A DNA stretch of 64,000 nt from Bacillota bacterium (GCA_023441055.1 JAEZQY010000020.1:77806-141805); one strand, 5' to 3'; counted from the first letter of the stretch, positions 53,501-63,289 are shown. Numbers and translations: made by a program. The notes: generated by a model from the letters alone, not told the origin.

Positions 53501-53594
53501 AATATTATTGGAGACATTTACATTTTTTACAGCGCTTTCTTTTTAGCCATTCTTAACAATCACAACCTAATTCTTATCCGCCGAGTGATAACAA

Positions 53595-54899
53595 TCATAG
53601 ACGACCTGAACGCTCTTCAGATACGCCCGTCAGCGCAGCATTCGTCCGCCTGACACCGTCCGTGAATATCTGCCACGGCTCATCGCGCATATCCAGCAGC
53701 CCGTAATTGCCGATCAAGCCATCCGGATTCGAGTAGTCATACAGGGCGAACCAATGCACACCGATCATATAAGGGAGCGCGTGCGCCTTCCTAACAAATT
53801 CATGATAGGCCTGCGCGCGGCCCTCCTGATCGCGAACCAGCACATTCCGCGCCCCGTTCGTGCTCTTGAGGAAGCCCGCTTCGCGCCCGGCGCAGAAGCT
53901 GAACTCCGTCACCATCACCGGCATGTTCATCCGCTCGCTCATATGCTGCATCCACTTGGTCGGCAACTCGAAGCTGTAGAAGTTCAGTGACAGCACATCC
54001 GCATATCGCTTCATTACATCCAGCACCACAGGCGGCGTGCTCGTCCCCACCATCCTGCACCCCAGATTGAGCCGATGCGGATCGTATAGCTTCAGGGCAT
54101 GACTCGTCGTTGCAAAATAAACCTCCGCGATTCGCTCCAGGAATCCCAGCTTATCCGCTTGCAGCACGTCCGCGCGCGCGCGGTACACTGCGATATGATT
54201 CAGATCGTCGAATTCGATATATTCGCTTCCCCATGCTTCATTCAGCAGCTCAATTGTCTCATACTTCTCGCTGATATACTGCACCCATGCCTGCTTGCCC
54301 GCTGCGTTAGCCGGCAGCTCGAGGTAATCATCGACTAGATTGGTGGACTGATCTGCGCCCTCCGGCTCATTGTCTCCCCACTTGCCGCCATGGCCCCACC
54401 AATGCAGCTCATTGTCGGTATAGTACCCGATCAGACCCGGATCACTGAGCAGGGCTTCCCCCTTCTCATAGAAGCATTCCGCCAGCGTCTTGTACACGGA
54501 TGCTTTAAAGCTCTTGTCGAACACATCGGGAAATCCGATACCCCAATCCACATTCGCCTTCTTCGCATAACGCGACATCCGAATTTCTACCGTCTTAGGC
54601 GTACCGTCGCCCCAGAACCGCTTCTCATGCCAGGCGCCGAGCGTATTGAAGCCCCAATCCTTGACCTGGGCCAGCTTCTCATCGCACCAACGTCCCAACC
54701 ACTGGCTGTCTGCACCATACTTCTCCACGAAATCCACTTCGAGCCAAGCGGACTGATCCAGAATTTGATTGTAGACTCCATTCACTCCAATAGAGAAATG
54801 CGGCCGACCGCTTGGAGCAATCAGCCGCCACTTCCCATCCTGGAGTGCAGTCCGGTAATACTTGTTATCCATGATCTGCACATCCGATCTAGTTATCAT
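53595..54899 (-). CDS. Clan GH-A glycoside hydrolase, GH50/GH42-like
   Basis: 434 residues without signal peptide. TIM-barrel hydrolase features: the acid/base Glu164 after Asn (YYTDNELHWW) and nucleophile Glu332 at the end of a strand (MVTEFSFCAG). Trp and Tyr residues line the ends (VHWFALYDYSNPDG). The layout resembles GH50 agarase-like or GH42-like enzymes, but the exact family is uncertain. Being cytoplasmic and last in a transporter operon, it probably cleaves an imported oligosaccharide. The start is uncertain: the ATG at 54899 has a poor ribosome site and lies 8 bases after the preceding gene. Confidence 0.82.
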   Translation of the reverse strand: MITRSDVQIMDNKYYRTALQDGKWRLIAPSGRPHFSIGVNGVYNQILDQSAWLEVDFVEKYGADSQWLGRWCDEKLAQVKDWGFNTLGAWHEKRFWGDGTPKTVEIRMSRYAKKANVDWGIGFPDVFDKSFKASVYKTLAECFYEKGEALLSDPGLIGYYTDNELHWWGHGGKWGDNEPEGADQSTNLVDDYLELPANAAGKQAWVQYISEKYETIELLNEAWGSEYIEFDDLNHIAVYRARADVLQADKLGFLERIAEVYFATTSHALKLYDPHRLNLGCRMVGTSTPPVVLDVMKRYADVLSLNFYSFELPTKWMQHMSERMNMPVMVTEFSFCAGREAGFLKSTNGARNVLVRDQEGRAQAYHEFVRKAHALPYMIGVHWFALYDYSNPDGLIGNYGLLDMRDEPWQIFTDGVRRTNAALTGVSEERSGRL

Positions 54900-54907
54900 T
54901 GTAATAA

Positions 54908-56482
54908 TTACTTACGATTAGCATTATACCAATCCGTACGCTCTTTCACTAACTCGTCTCCGCCCTGCGCTCTCCAATCTGCCATGAACTTCTCATAATC
55001 ACTAAGTGGAGAGTGCCCGATCATCACCTTGGCCGCTGCTTCGCGGAACATCGTAGTCATATTGCGCTCATCTTGAATGGGCGGCATGCCGATTGATTCA
55101 TTCGGGAAGCCCTCATTGTTCGCAACATTGTAGGCTTCATCCATATACTTGAACAATTCATCATCACCGAGCTTCACTCTGGCCATTTCCGAATTGTAAC
55201 CATGCACACGCAACACAAGATTTAGCCAACTAATCGCTTGCGCCTTCTTCTCATCGAATGTAATCTGGCCGTTAGCGGTCGCTCTGAAGAAGGTGTCTCC
55301 CTCAATTCCGAGCTCTGTGAACAGCTGGCCTTCTTCACTGACGAGCCAATCGAAGAATTGGATAATCGCTTTCGGATTTTTCGCATTCTTGGTTAGAATG
55401 AACGTCTTGCCAATCGGGCTCCATCTTGTTCCAAGAGCACCATCATATCCGGCGCCGCGCGGTGTCGGGATGACGATGACTTCCGGATTCTGATCGGGAA
55501 TGGATTCACGCAGGTCGATATTCCACTGTGTCGCAAGCTGTGGTGTATGGCCCCACACGCCAACTAAGCCTGCTCTAATCTTCTGCTCCCACACTTGACG
55601 ATTATTCGTCAGGAATTCAGAGTCAATGAGCTTCTCCTCCCACAATCCCTGAATGAATTCCAGGCCCTTCAATATATTCGGATGAATATTGCCTAGAATG
55701 ACTTCTTCATTGTGATAATACTCTGTCCATGCTGTTCCTATCCCCCACATCCCGAAGATGTTATCGCCCCATTGTACATTCTCGCGCATGGAGAATGGAA
55801 TCTCGTCTGACTCTCCGTTCCTATTAGGATCACCGTCGCGGAACGCCTTGAGCACTTTCACCAACTCATCTGATGTCGTCGGTACCTGAAGATTAAGGTT
55901 ATCTAACCAGTCCTTACGGATGAACATAACCTGACCTGCCAATGACTGCGCGACTTCCGGAATTGCCAGAATCTCGCCCTTCACCGTAACCGCATCCCAA
56001 GCCGCCTGCGGAATGAACTCCCTCAAATTCGGACCATACTGATCGATTAAATCATTCAATGAGAGAATCATACCCGCATCGACTAAATCCATATCAGGTC
56101 CTGACCAGGATTGGTACACGTCGGGGAATTCACCACCGGTGAACATTAGCTTCAATTGCTCCACATAATTGCCATGTGGCAGGAATTCGATATCAATATC
56201 TGTATTCGTCTTCCCCTCCAGATACACAATTCGAGAGTCATCTGCGTTCGGAGTAGGCACGCCATGATCAGACGCGACTAATTTGAACGCTGCCGGCGCC
56301 TCTTTGGCCGGTATATCGTCTTTGCCTGTTGCTTCATTCGAGCCTACTTTCTCAGTTGATTTCGGCGTATTAGCCGTAGTCGTCTTCTCCGTCGAATTCG
56401 AATTGGAATTTGCCGAACAAGCTACTGTGAGTACGAGTGCCAGCACTATAATTAGCGCCTTCATCATTTTCGTCTTTCTCAT
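54908..56482 (-). CDS. Extracellular solute-binding lipoprotein
   Basis: 524 residues with signal MRKTKMMKALIIVLALVLTV and lipobox VAC (Cys22), then a Ser/Asn/Thr-rich linker. The mature part has FLPHGNYVEQLKLMFTGGEFPDVYQSWSG. It is a clear paralogue of the lipoprotein encoded at 61757-63289. It should present sugar to the permeases encoded just upstream. ATG at 56482 follows GGGAGG; the frame is open 16 codons further without support. Confidence 0.92.
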   Translation of the reverse strand: MRKTKMMKALIIVLALVLTVACSANSNSNSTEKTTTANTPKSTEKVGSNEATGKDDIPAKEAPAAFKLVASDHGVPTPNADDSRIVYLEGKTNTDIDIEFLPHGNYVEQLKLMFTGGEFPDVYQSWSGPDMDLVDAGMILSLNDLIDQYGPNLREFIPQAAWDAVTVKGEILAIPEVAQSLAGQVMFIRKDWLDNLNLQVPTTSDELVKVLKAFRDGDPNRNGESDEIPFSMRENVQWGDNIFGMWGIGTAWTEYYHNEEVILGNIHPNILKGLEFIQGLWEEKLIDSEFLTNNRQVWEQKIRAGLVGVWGHTPQLATQWNIDLRESIPDQNPEVIVIPTPRGAGYDGALGTRWSPIGKTFILTKNAKNPKAIIQFFDWLVSEEGQLFTELGIEGDTFFRATANGQITFDEKKAQAISWLNLVLRVHGYNSEMARVKLGDDELFKYMDEAYNVANNEGFPNESIGMPPIQDERNMTTMFREAAAKVMIGHSPLSDYEKFMADWRAQGGDELVKERTDWYNANRK

Positions 56483-56573
56483 AATTGAATGACCTCCCAC
56501 TTTTTCCTTAGTGTTATATGTGAATGGCATTGACCATTGACACCAGCTTTATTTTGGGGATTCCCCTATTGCA

Positions 56574-57458
56574 CTACTCTTTAATAGAACCAATCAACGC
56601 ACCCTTAATGAAGTGCTTCTGGATGAACGGATAGATCAGTACAATTGGCACCGTCGCGACCACAATCGTCGCCATCTGCAACCCTTGCGGATTCAGCTGT
56701 GTTGTTGTCTCGCTCACGATTGCCAGCATCTCGTTCATCTCGGATTTTGCGACCAAATTGTACAAATACAGCTGCAGTGGTCTGAGTATCGGCTTCGTGA
56801 TGTAGAGCAGCGATATCGTGTAATTGTTCCAATGGAAGACGGCGTAGAACAGCGTGAGCGTGAACATGATCGGCTTGGACAGCGGGATGGCAATCTGCGC
56901 GACCATTCGCGTCTCGCCCATACCATCGACTCTAGCAGCCTCGAACAGCTCCTCAGGCAGCGAGCGGAAGAATGTGAGGCAGATGAGAATATTGAATTGC
57001 GACAGCGCCACCGGAATAATCATCGCCCAGATCGAGTTGAGCAGGCCGAGCTCCTTGACCACCAGATAGACCGGTATCATCGGCGGGTAGAAGATCATGG
57101 TGAAGACGATGAACAACAGCACGCCATTGCGGCCCCGCAAGTACGTCTTGGATAGCGGATAGGCCGTCAAGACCGTCAATGCCATATTGAGCAGCGTCCC
57201 GACGACGACGACGAATACGGATATACCGAACGCGCGCCAGAATACGGTATTCTGAAAGACAATCGCGTAATTGTTAAGTGTGAATTCAACCGGCCAGACG
57301 CTGACCTTGCCATGCACTAGCGCCAGATTGGAGCTGAATGAGCTGGCCAGCACATGGGCCATCGGGACGATTACGGTGATGCAGGCCAGTAGCAGTAAGA
57401 GGTAATTCGCCGCATCGAATATGCGCTCGCCTAATGTGGATCGAATATGCATGCTCAA
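56574..57458 (-). CDS. Carbohydrate ABC transporter permease, LplC/YtcP type
   Basis: 294 residues, six helices. EAA-like loop: LFEAARVDGMGETRMVAQIAIPL. The end YPFIQKHFIKGALIGSIKE is nearly the same as in the LplC-type protein of the first locus. Six bases after the LplB-type gene. Confidence 0.93.
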   Translation of the reverse strand: MSMHIRSTLGERIFDAANYLLLLLACITVIVPMAHVLASSFSSNLALVHGKVSVWPVEFTLNNYAIVFQNTVFWRAFGISVFVVVVGTLLNMALTVLTAYPLSKTYLRGRNGVLLFIVFTMIFYPPMIPVYLVVKELGLLNSIWAMIIPVALSQFNILICLTFFRSLPEELFEAARVDGMGETRMVAQIAIPLSKPIMFTLTLFYAVFHWNNYTISLLYITKPILRPLQLYLYNLVAKSEMNEMLAIVSETTTQLNPQGLQMATIVVATVPIVLIYPFIQKHFIKGALIGSIKE

Positions 57459-57464
57459 TCCCTC

Positions 57465-58400
57465 CTAGAAAATTCCTTGTCCAGTAATCGACTTGCTGGC
57501 GCGGTTCGCGATGAGCAGTAGCAGGAACCCGACTACCGCCTTGAACAATCCGATCGCCGTCGTCATGCTGTAATGTCCTTGAATAATGCCTTCCCGGTAC
57601 GAATAAGTGTCCATCACATCGCCTGTCGCGTACGTGATCGGATTCAGGAAGATATAGATTTGCTCGAAGCCCAGATCCAGCGTATGCCCGATCTTGAGCA
57701 GCAGGAGCAGCATAACCGCTGGCATGATGCCCGGAATCGTAATGTGCACGAATTGCTTCCAGCGCCCTGCGCCGTCAATCCTGGCCGCTTCGTAGAGCGA
57801 GGGGCTGATGCCGGCCAGCGCGGCAAGGAAGATGATCGCGTTCCACCCCATCTCCTTCCATATGCCGGAAGTGATGATGATCGAGCGGAAGTAACGCGGC
57901 TCCTGCAGGAAGAAGATCGCCTCCCCGCCCGTCGATGTGATCCATTGATTCACCAAGCCGACCTGAGGCGACAGCAGCATATAGCCGAGACCACCGACGA
58001 TGACCCATGATAGGAAGTGCGGTAGGTAGAGCACCGTCTGCACACTGCGCTTGAACGCGCCGCTGCGGATCTCGTTGAGCAGAATGGCCAGGATGATTGG
58101 CGCTGGGAAGGCGAACAGTGTCTGGTAGAAGCTGATCGCCAGCGTGTTCCAGAGTAGACGGGAAAATTGCGGATAGGTGAAGAACCGCTCGAAGTACTTG
58201 AGGCCTGCCCAATCGCTCGCGATAATCCCTTTATAGATGTTGTAATCCTTGAAGGCGATCACGCTGCCGAGGAGCGGCGCATACTTGAACACGAGCAGAT
58301 AGACGATGCCCGGAATGAGCATCAGATAGAGCGCGCGATGCTTGCGAACATGCTTGGCCCATGTCGTTATCGTAGTCGCAGATTGAATCGTTCCTGCCAT
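57465..58400 (-). CDS. Carbohydrate ABC transporter permease, LplB/YteP type
   Basis: 311 residues, six helices. N-terminal LYLMLIPGIVYLLVFKYAPLLGSVIAFKDYN and the EAA-like loop YEAARIDGAGRWKQFVHITIPG. First gene of the permease, permease, binding-protein, hydrolase operon. ATG behind AGGTGAG. A cre-like site and an operator-like repeat lie 55-85 bases upstream. Confidence 0.93.
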   Translation of the reverse strand: MAGTIQSATTITTWAKHVRKHRALYLMLIPGIVYLLVFKYAPLLGSVIAFKDYNIYKGIIASDWAGLKYFERFFTYPQFSRLLWNTLAISFYQTLFAFPAPIILAILLNEIRSGAFKRSVQTVLYLPHFLSWVIVGGLGYMLLSPQVGLVNQWITSTGGEAIFFLQEPRYFRSIIITSGIWKEMGWNAIIFLAALAGISPSLYEAARIDGAGRWKQFVHITIPGIMPAVMLLLLLKIGHTLDLGFEQIYIFLNPITYATGDVMDTYSYREGIIQGHYSMTTAIGLFKAVVGFLLLLIANRASKSITGQGIF

Positions 58401-58454
58401 ATTCGCTCACCTTCTTATGTTAGTGGAGTGGGTTAACTCCATCATAAGATTGCC

Positions 58455-58483
58455 TGAGAGCGCTAACAATGAGGCTATATTGC
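58455..58483 (-). promoter_or_regulatory. cre-like site and regulator-binding word upstream of the permease operon
   Basis: TGAGAGCGCTAACA (58455-58468) matches the CcpA cre consensus at all but one position. Five bases on, GGCTATATTGC (58473-58483) matches the repeated word found upstream of the binding-protein gene at 63342 and 63362. Together they suggest carbon catabolite repression plus activation by the YesN-type regulator. Confidence 0.55.
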
Positions 58484-58660
58484 GACTTCTATCGGTGGAT
58501 TACTTTTCTTGCGGGATAGTGGAAGGTTGTGCTATGCGTGGGCAGTTCGGTTGGGAGATGGATGGAAATTCGGTGAGAAGTAACAGTGGGGTCAGACTAT
58601 CGGTGTGTAGCAGAGGATTTTGATGCTTGTAGGGAAGTGGGGCTGGACTACTCGAGCGTA
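58484..58660. other. Intergenic stretch, no gene seen
   Basis: Between the permease operon and the regulator gene. Short open frames are present but none has a ribosome site or plausible composition. Confidence 0.5.
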
Positions 58661-58706
58661 GCAGGTGAGCTTCGAGAAAGCTTTTCAATCAAAATAGCTC
58701 ACCTGC
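58661..58706. terminator. Stem-loop after the response regulator gene
   Basis: Perfect 11-bp inverted repeat GCAGGTGAGCT/AGCTCACCTGC with a 24-base loop, 40 bases after the regulator stop. No T-run follows on the minus strand, so it may be a processing or stability element rather than a simple terminator. Confidence 0.55.
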
Positions 58707-58745
58707 GATTCTTATTCAACAGATCCGCATATCCATGTCCAGCCA

Positions 58746-59834
58746 TCATTCACTCATCCGCTTCTTGTACTCAGCTGGTGTGGTGCCGTAGTACGATCTG
58801 AACAATTGAGTGAAGTAGACGGCGTTGTCATATCCGACCTCCATCGCGATCTCATATACCTTCTTCGAGGTGCCAAGCAGCAGCTTGCGCGCCTCACTCA
58901 TCCGAACATTCGCGATATAGGTCCACACCGTGATGCCGGTCTCCTGCTTGAAGGTGTTCGCGAAGTAGCTGCGGCTCATCGTCGCTTGCTCCGCGATCTC
59001 CTGGAGACTGAGTTTAGCCGCATAATGCTGATCGATGTAGGCCTTCGCGCACTCAATTGCCTTATTCTTCGGATTGCTGAATACGGCTTGGCAAGCGCGG
59101 TACAGCGCAGCAGCCCCCTCCTCAAGGCATCGAACCGCGCCTAACCGGAAGTAGAACCGGGTCTTATCCGTGGGCAGCAGCGGCTCACCCATACCAATAT
59201 CCGCGTCGTCCGCCAGCTCGACGTCCACCTTCTCCTTGCTCAGTTCTTCGCCCACCATCTGCAACCAGGCGCAGGCAAGTCGCTGCAATAGCTCCAATCG
59301 GTGATCCGTCCAGCGCTCCAACACATCGAGCGTGTCCACGACAAGCAGCGGGATTGTGCCCATATCACCCAGACGCAGCTTATTCACCCATTCCTCCATC
59401 AGCTCGCGGTGATGGGCCAGACGATGCAGCAGCAACAGACTCGCTTGATCATCGCGATCCCGCTGTATCGCCGCGACAGCCTTATTCAGAGCAAGTACGA
59501 GCGTATCCTGCTCGATCGGCTTCAGAATATAGTCGATCGCTCCCTGTTTTAGACTCTCCCGCACATAGTTGAAGTCATCGTAGCTGGACACGACAATGCA
59601 ATGCATCCACGGATACTGCCTGCGGATCGCCTCTATAAGCTCAAGCCCGTTCACGATAGGCATGCTGACATCTGTGATACAGATATCGGCATAATAATGC
59701 TCAAGCCAAGTGAGCGCATCCTGTCCGTTCTCCACAGCAGCCGCGACCGCAATGCTCGGTCTAATCTGCGACACCTTCTTACTAAGGCTGGATCGAATGA
59801 GATGCTCGTCATCAACAATTAATATACGATGCAA
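58746..59834 (-). CDS. YesN-type response regulator with AraC DNA-binding domain
   Basis: 362 residues from a TTG behind GGGAGGG. Receiver domain with DD at 8-9, phospho-acceptor Asp55 (CITDVSMP) and Lys in YILKPIE. A variable linker domain follows, then an AraC double helix-turn-helix (LQEIAEQATMSRSYFANTFKQETG; VYEIAMEVGYDNAVYFTQLFRSYYGTTPAEYKKR). Partner of the YesM-type kinase 13 bases upstream; likely activator of both flanking transporter units. Confidence 0.94.
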   Translation of the reverse strand: MHRILIVDDEHLIRSSLSKKVSQIRPSIAVAAAVENGQDALTWLEHYYADICITDVSMPIVNGLELIEAIRRQYPWMHCIVVSSYDDFNYVRESLKQGAIDYILKPIEQDTLVLALNKAVAAIQRDRDDQASLLLLHRLAHHRELMEEWVNKLRLGDMGTIPLLVVDTLDVLERWTDHRLELLQRLACAWLQMVGEELSKEKVDVELADDADIGMGEPLLPTDKTRFYFRLGAVRCLEEGAAALYRACQAVFSNPKNKAIECAKAYIDQHYAAKLSLQEIAEQATMSRSYFANTFKQETGITVWTYIANVRMSEARKLLLGTSKKVYEIAMEVGYDNAVYFTQLFRSYYGTTPAEYKKRMSE

Positions 59835-59847
59835 TATACACCCTCCC

Positions 59848-61623
59848 TTACTGTTCGCGCAGCAATATGCGCAGCTCTGTCACCGCTCCTGCCTCTTCAT
59901 TGCTCACGCTAAGACCTGAGCCCTCGTGCTGATCGAACATGCGAATCCGATAATGCACATTAAGCAGCCCGATTCTCGATAGCTCGTGGAAGGCGGAGCT
60001 AACATCTGGGATAGCTAGCTTTGCGCGCAGATTGCGCAGCGCATCAGGCGCAAACCCGGGACCATCATCCGTTACACGTATTCGGAGATGGGCTTCCTCA
60101 CGTCTGGCTGTAATCCGAATCATGAGAGGCTGGCCGGTCTTCTCTATCCCGTGCCTCAATGAATTCTCAACGATCGGCTGGAGAATCGCTTTCAGGCACA
60201 GCAGCTCACTGCCGCCTTCTTCAATGTCGAATTCATAGTGAATGCGATCATTGAATCGCAGCTTGCAGATTTCCAGATAGCGCAGCGTATGCTGCATCTC
60301 GTCATGGAGCGCAACCAGCGCTCGTTCGTAATTCGATGCATAACGCAACATCTTAGATAGATTGATCGCCGTCATCTCGATCTCCTTATGATCGACTAGA
60401 TTGGCCATCGAATTAATCGTCTCCAGTGTATTGAACAGGAAGTGCGAATTGATCTGGGATTGCATGGCACGCATCGCGGCTTGCTCTTGCTTGATCTGCA
60501 GATCGGCCAGCGCATGCACGGTTCCGTCCAATCGGTCGAGCATCTGGTTGTACGCGATGCTGAGCTCGGTTACCTCGTCATTGCCACTCACCGAGGCGCG
60601 CGCCTCGATATTCCCGGTCTTGGTGCTGCGGATAAGCTGGCGCAGCTTGGTCAGACGATTCGTGACCGAGGAGGCGAGCGAGATAACGAGCAAGGTGGAC
60701 AGCAGCAGCGCGACCACCGCCGTAATGATCGTCACATTGCGAATGCGAATAATGTTCTTATTCATCTCGTCATAGGGAATAATCGCGATCGTCTTCCATC
60801 GATTGCTCTGAATCGTATCATAGATGACCATATCCTGGCTGCCCTCTCTGAAGAACCAGCCATTGTCCTGCTCATGAATCCGCTCGCTAATATCGTCTGG
60901 GAGCATCGTGGTGATCATCGCATTGTCGGGATGCACGATAATGCGATTAGCCGCGTTGCTGACCAGACTTACACCTGTCTGACCCAGATCAATCTGGGCC
61001 AGAATGGCCTGCACTGGCGCGAGCGCGATATCCATTTTGATCATGCCGTTATGTAAGCCCCCGAACTGCTTAACCATGCTCATGACCAGCATCGAGGAGG
61101 GATCCGCACTGTCCGTCATATAGTTGCCGCTACTGCTGACCTCGACGTACAACCGGTCTTGCTCCCGCACCTTCTCGATCCATGGCTCACTGTGCAGGGA
61201 ATAATCCTTAATCAGGCGAACATACCCATTCTCGACATGAATTTCATTGCCTTGGTCGGATAACAAGGACACCGACAGAATCTCGGAATAGCGAGACATC
61301 AGGGGCAGGATGTAATTGTCTTTTATTTTATAGTAGGTAAAGGCCTTCTCCATCGTATCGTCTGGCATTAAACCCATCCAGTCCCCAACCTCATCGCTCG
61401 TGCCCAGCAGCAGGAACCCTTGTTCATATTGCTGATAATAGCGGCTGAGATTCAGATTGGCCTGCCTGAGAATCTGCTCACTGAAGTGCTCAATGTCCGC
61501 TTGCAGCGTCTTGGAGGTGTCCCAATAGCTGAAGAAGCCGATGACCGATACGGTAATCGTGATGACCATAATCATCAGACTCACAAATTTCCACTTCAAC
61601 GACGACGTGATCGTTCTTAGCAT
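59848..61623 (-). CDS. YesM-type sensor histidine kinase
   Basis: 591 residues. A first membrane helix (about 12-32), a large extracytoplasmic dCache-like domain and a second helix near 280-303 are followed by HAMP. The YesM-type His region is MQSQINSHFLFNTLETINSMA, and the ATPase domain has PIVENSLRHGI and DDGPGF. It should sense a sugar, possibly through the binding lipoprotein encoded just upstream, and phosphorylate the YesN-type regulator. ATG behind GGGGAGG. Confidence 0.94.
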   Translation of the reverse strand: MLRTITSSLKWKFVSLMIMVITITVSVIGFFSYWDTSKTLQADIEHFSEQILRQANLNLSRYYQQYEQGFLLLGTSDEVGDWMGLMPDDTMEKAFTYYKIKDNYILPLMSRYSEILSVSLLSDQGNEIHVENGYVRLIKDYSLHSEPWIEKVREQDRLYVEVSSSGNYMTDSADPSSMLVMSMVKQFGGLHNGMIKMDIALAPVQAILAQIDLGQTGVSLVSNAANRIIVHPDNAMITTMLPDDISERIHEQDNGWFFREGSQDMVIYDTIQSNRWKTIAIIPYDEMNKNIIRIRNVTIITAVVALLLSTLLVISLASSVTNRLTKLRQLIRSTKTGNIEARASVSGNDEVTELSIAYNQMLDRLDGTVHALADLQIKQEQAAMRAMQSQINSHFLFNTLETINSMANLVDHKEIEMTAINLSKMLRYASNYERALVALHDEMQHTLRYLEICKLRFNDRIHYEFDIEEGGSELLCLKAILQPIVENSLRHGIEKTGQPLMIRITARREEAHLRIRVTDDGPGFAPDALRNLRAKLAIPDVSSAFHELSRIGLLNVHYRIRMFDQHEGSGLSVSNEEAGAVTELRILLREQ

Positions 61624-61663
61624 AGCGCCTCCCCATCCTGCCCGTCATGCGCCATTAAGGGCT

Positions 61664-61752
61664 CGTAACGAAATTACTTCCCGCTTTGGTCGACAACATA
61701 TCAACGCTTTACTGATTGTTGTCGGCCATTTAGCAGAAGTTATTTCGTTGCG
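61664..61752. repeat. 89-bp long imperfect palindrome between lipoprotein and kinase genes
   Basis: The left arm begins cgtaacgaaattacttc, and the right arm read backwards on the other strand begins cgcaacgaaataacttc. Pairing continues with few mismatches through a gct/ggtcgacaaca segment, leaving a loop of about 17 bases. The stem is about 36 bp. In the transcript it would form a strong hairpin just after the lipoprotein stop codon; as DNA it looks like a MITE- or REP-type element. Confidence 0.85.
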
Positions 61753-61756
61753 ATGC

Positions 61757-63289
61757 CTAAGGCTGGAGCCTATTCTTGCGATACCAGGCCGTTCGCTCAT
61801 CGATGAACTGCTGCCCGCCGCTCTCCCGCCATGCGGATATGAATTCGTCGTATGACTCTGGCGGCTTCGTGCCCGTAATCACCAGCGCTGCCGCTTCTAA
61901 GAATAGCGAATGAAGATTATAGTCATTATCTATGTTCGGCATGCCGATCGTCTCGCTCACGAACCCCTGCGCATTCGCCACCGCATAAGCGGCCTTGAGT
62001 CTCTCGTACGCAGCTGGGTTGTTCAATATCGTTGGATTTGTGGTTTCGTTAAGCCCATGCGCCGCATACACCTTCTGTATAAAATCAATCTCATCCGCAT
62101 GTTCCTTACTCAGACTGTACGTATCTCCGGACCTCGTATAATCCTCGCCTTCGATTCCATACTCCGTAAAGCGCCGTCCCTCGTCACTAAGCAGCCAGTC
62201 GAAGTATCGGATGATCGACTCTGGATCCTCGGCCTGTCTCGAGATCACGTAAGTCTTGCCGATGATGCTCCATCTCGTGCCTATCGGTCCTTCATGCCCT
62301 GCACCACGCGGCGTGGGGATCGCGATTACCTCCGGCTGCTGCTCCGGGATCGATTCACTGAGCACCTGCTGCCATCTCCATGCCAATCCTGGGGCGTGCG
62401 ACCAGATGCCGACAACGCCCGATGCGATCTTCTGATCCCAGATGGACAGCGTATTCATCAGAAATTCTCTGTCCAGCAGCTCCTCCTCATACATCGTGTT
62501 CAGATATCGCAGTCCCGTGACGAAGTCGGGATGGATACTGCCCAGAATAAGCTCACTATTGTAGTAGGTTTCCGTATAGCGCGAACCGATGCCCCACATG
62601 CCGAATATCGTCTCGCCCCACTCCAGCTTCTCGCGCATCGTGAATGGAATCTCATCCGGCAGTCCGTTGCCGTTGGGATCTCCGGTTCGGAACGCTCGCA
62701 TCACTTCCAGCAGTTCATCAGACGAAGTCGGAATCTCCAGCTCCAGCTTATCCAGCCAATCCTTGCGAATATACATAATCTGGCCCTGCAGCGTCTCCGT
62801 CGGCTGCGGGATCGCATAGATCTTATCGTCGACCGTGACCGCATCCCAAGCGGACTGGGGGATCACTCGTCGTATATGTGTGCCGTATTGTTCGATCAAC
62901 TCATTGAGCGCCAACACCTTGTCCGCTCTGACTAGTTCTTGATTTGGGCCCGACCACAGCTGGAATACATCGGGGAATTCGCCTGCAGCAAACCTCAAGT
63001 TAAGCTGATTCAGATACTGGGAGTGCGGCAGATAGGTGATCTCCAGCTTCACACCGGCTTGTTCACTCATGTAATCCTCGTACATCGCGACCGTCTCTGG
63101 TACCTTCAGTGCTTGATCGGACAAGATCATCGTAATCGTGGGCAGCATAGGTCTTTCCACAGCATGATGATCCGGCGGCGCTTTATTAGAATCCGGCTCG
63201 CCGGTCGAGCATGCGGCGGCAATCAGGATCAGACCCGCGAAGAATATGCAGGCCATCTGTCTTCGTCCTCTTGGACCCATCCGTCCCAT
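61757..63289 (-). CDS. Solute-binding lipoprotein paralogue linked to the two-component genes
   Basis: 510 residues. Signal sequence with lipobox AAAC (Cys27), then a Pro-rich linker and a family-1 binding protein: YLPHSQYLNQLNLRFAAGEFPDVFQLWSG, closely similar to the binding protein at 54.9-56.5 kb. It has no permease genes next to it but is followed by the YesM and YesN genes. It may deliver ligand to the sensor kinase or share the permeases downstream. ATG behind GGGGGGA. Confidence 0.9.
   Translation of the reverse strand: MGRMGPRGRRQMACIFFAGLILIAAACSTGEPDSNKAPPDHHAVERPMLPTITMILSDQALKVPETVAMYEDYMSEQAGVKLEITYLPHSQYLNQLNLRFAAGEFPDVFQLWSGPNQELVRADKVLALNELIEQYGTHIRRVIPQSAWDAVTVDDKIYAIPQPTETLQGQIMYIRKDWLDKLELEIPTSSDELLEVMRAFRTGDPNGNGLPDEIPFTMREKLEWGETIFGMWGIGSRYTETYYNSELILGSIHPDFVTGLRYLNTMYEEELLDREFLMNTLSIWDQKIASGVVGIWSHAPGLAWRWQQVLSESIPEQQPEVIAIPTPRGAGHEGPIGTRWSIIGKTYVISRQAEDPESIIRYFDWLLSDEGRRFTEYGIEGEDYTRSGDTYSLSKEHADEIDFIQKVYAAHGLNETTNPTILNNPAAYERLKAAYAVANAQGFVSETIGMPNIDNDYNLHSLFLEAAALVITGTKPPESYDEFISAWRESGGQQFIDERTAWYRKNRLQP

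Noticed and set aside
53525..53545. cre-like word (ttacagcgctttct)
   Set aside because: Two mismatches, and it lies downstream of the hydrolase gene and upstream of the permease promoter, where a role is not obvious.
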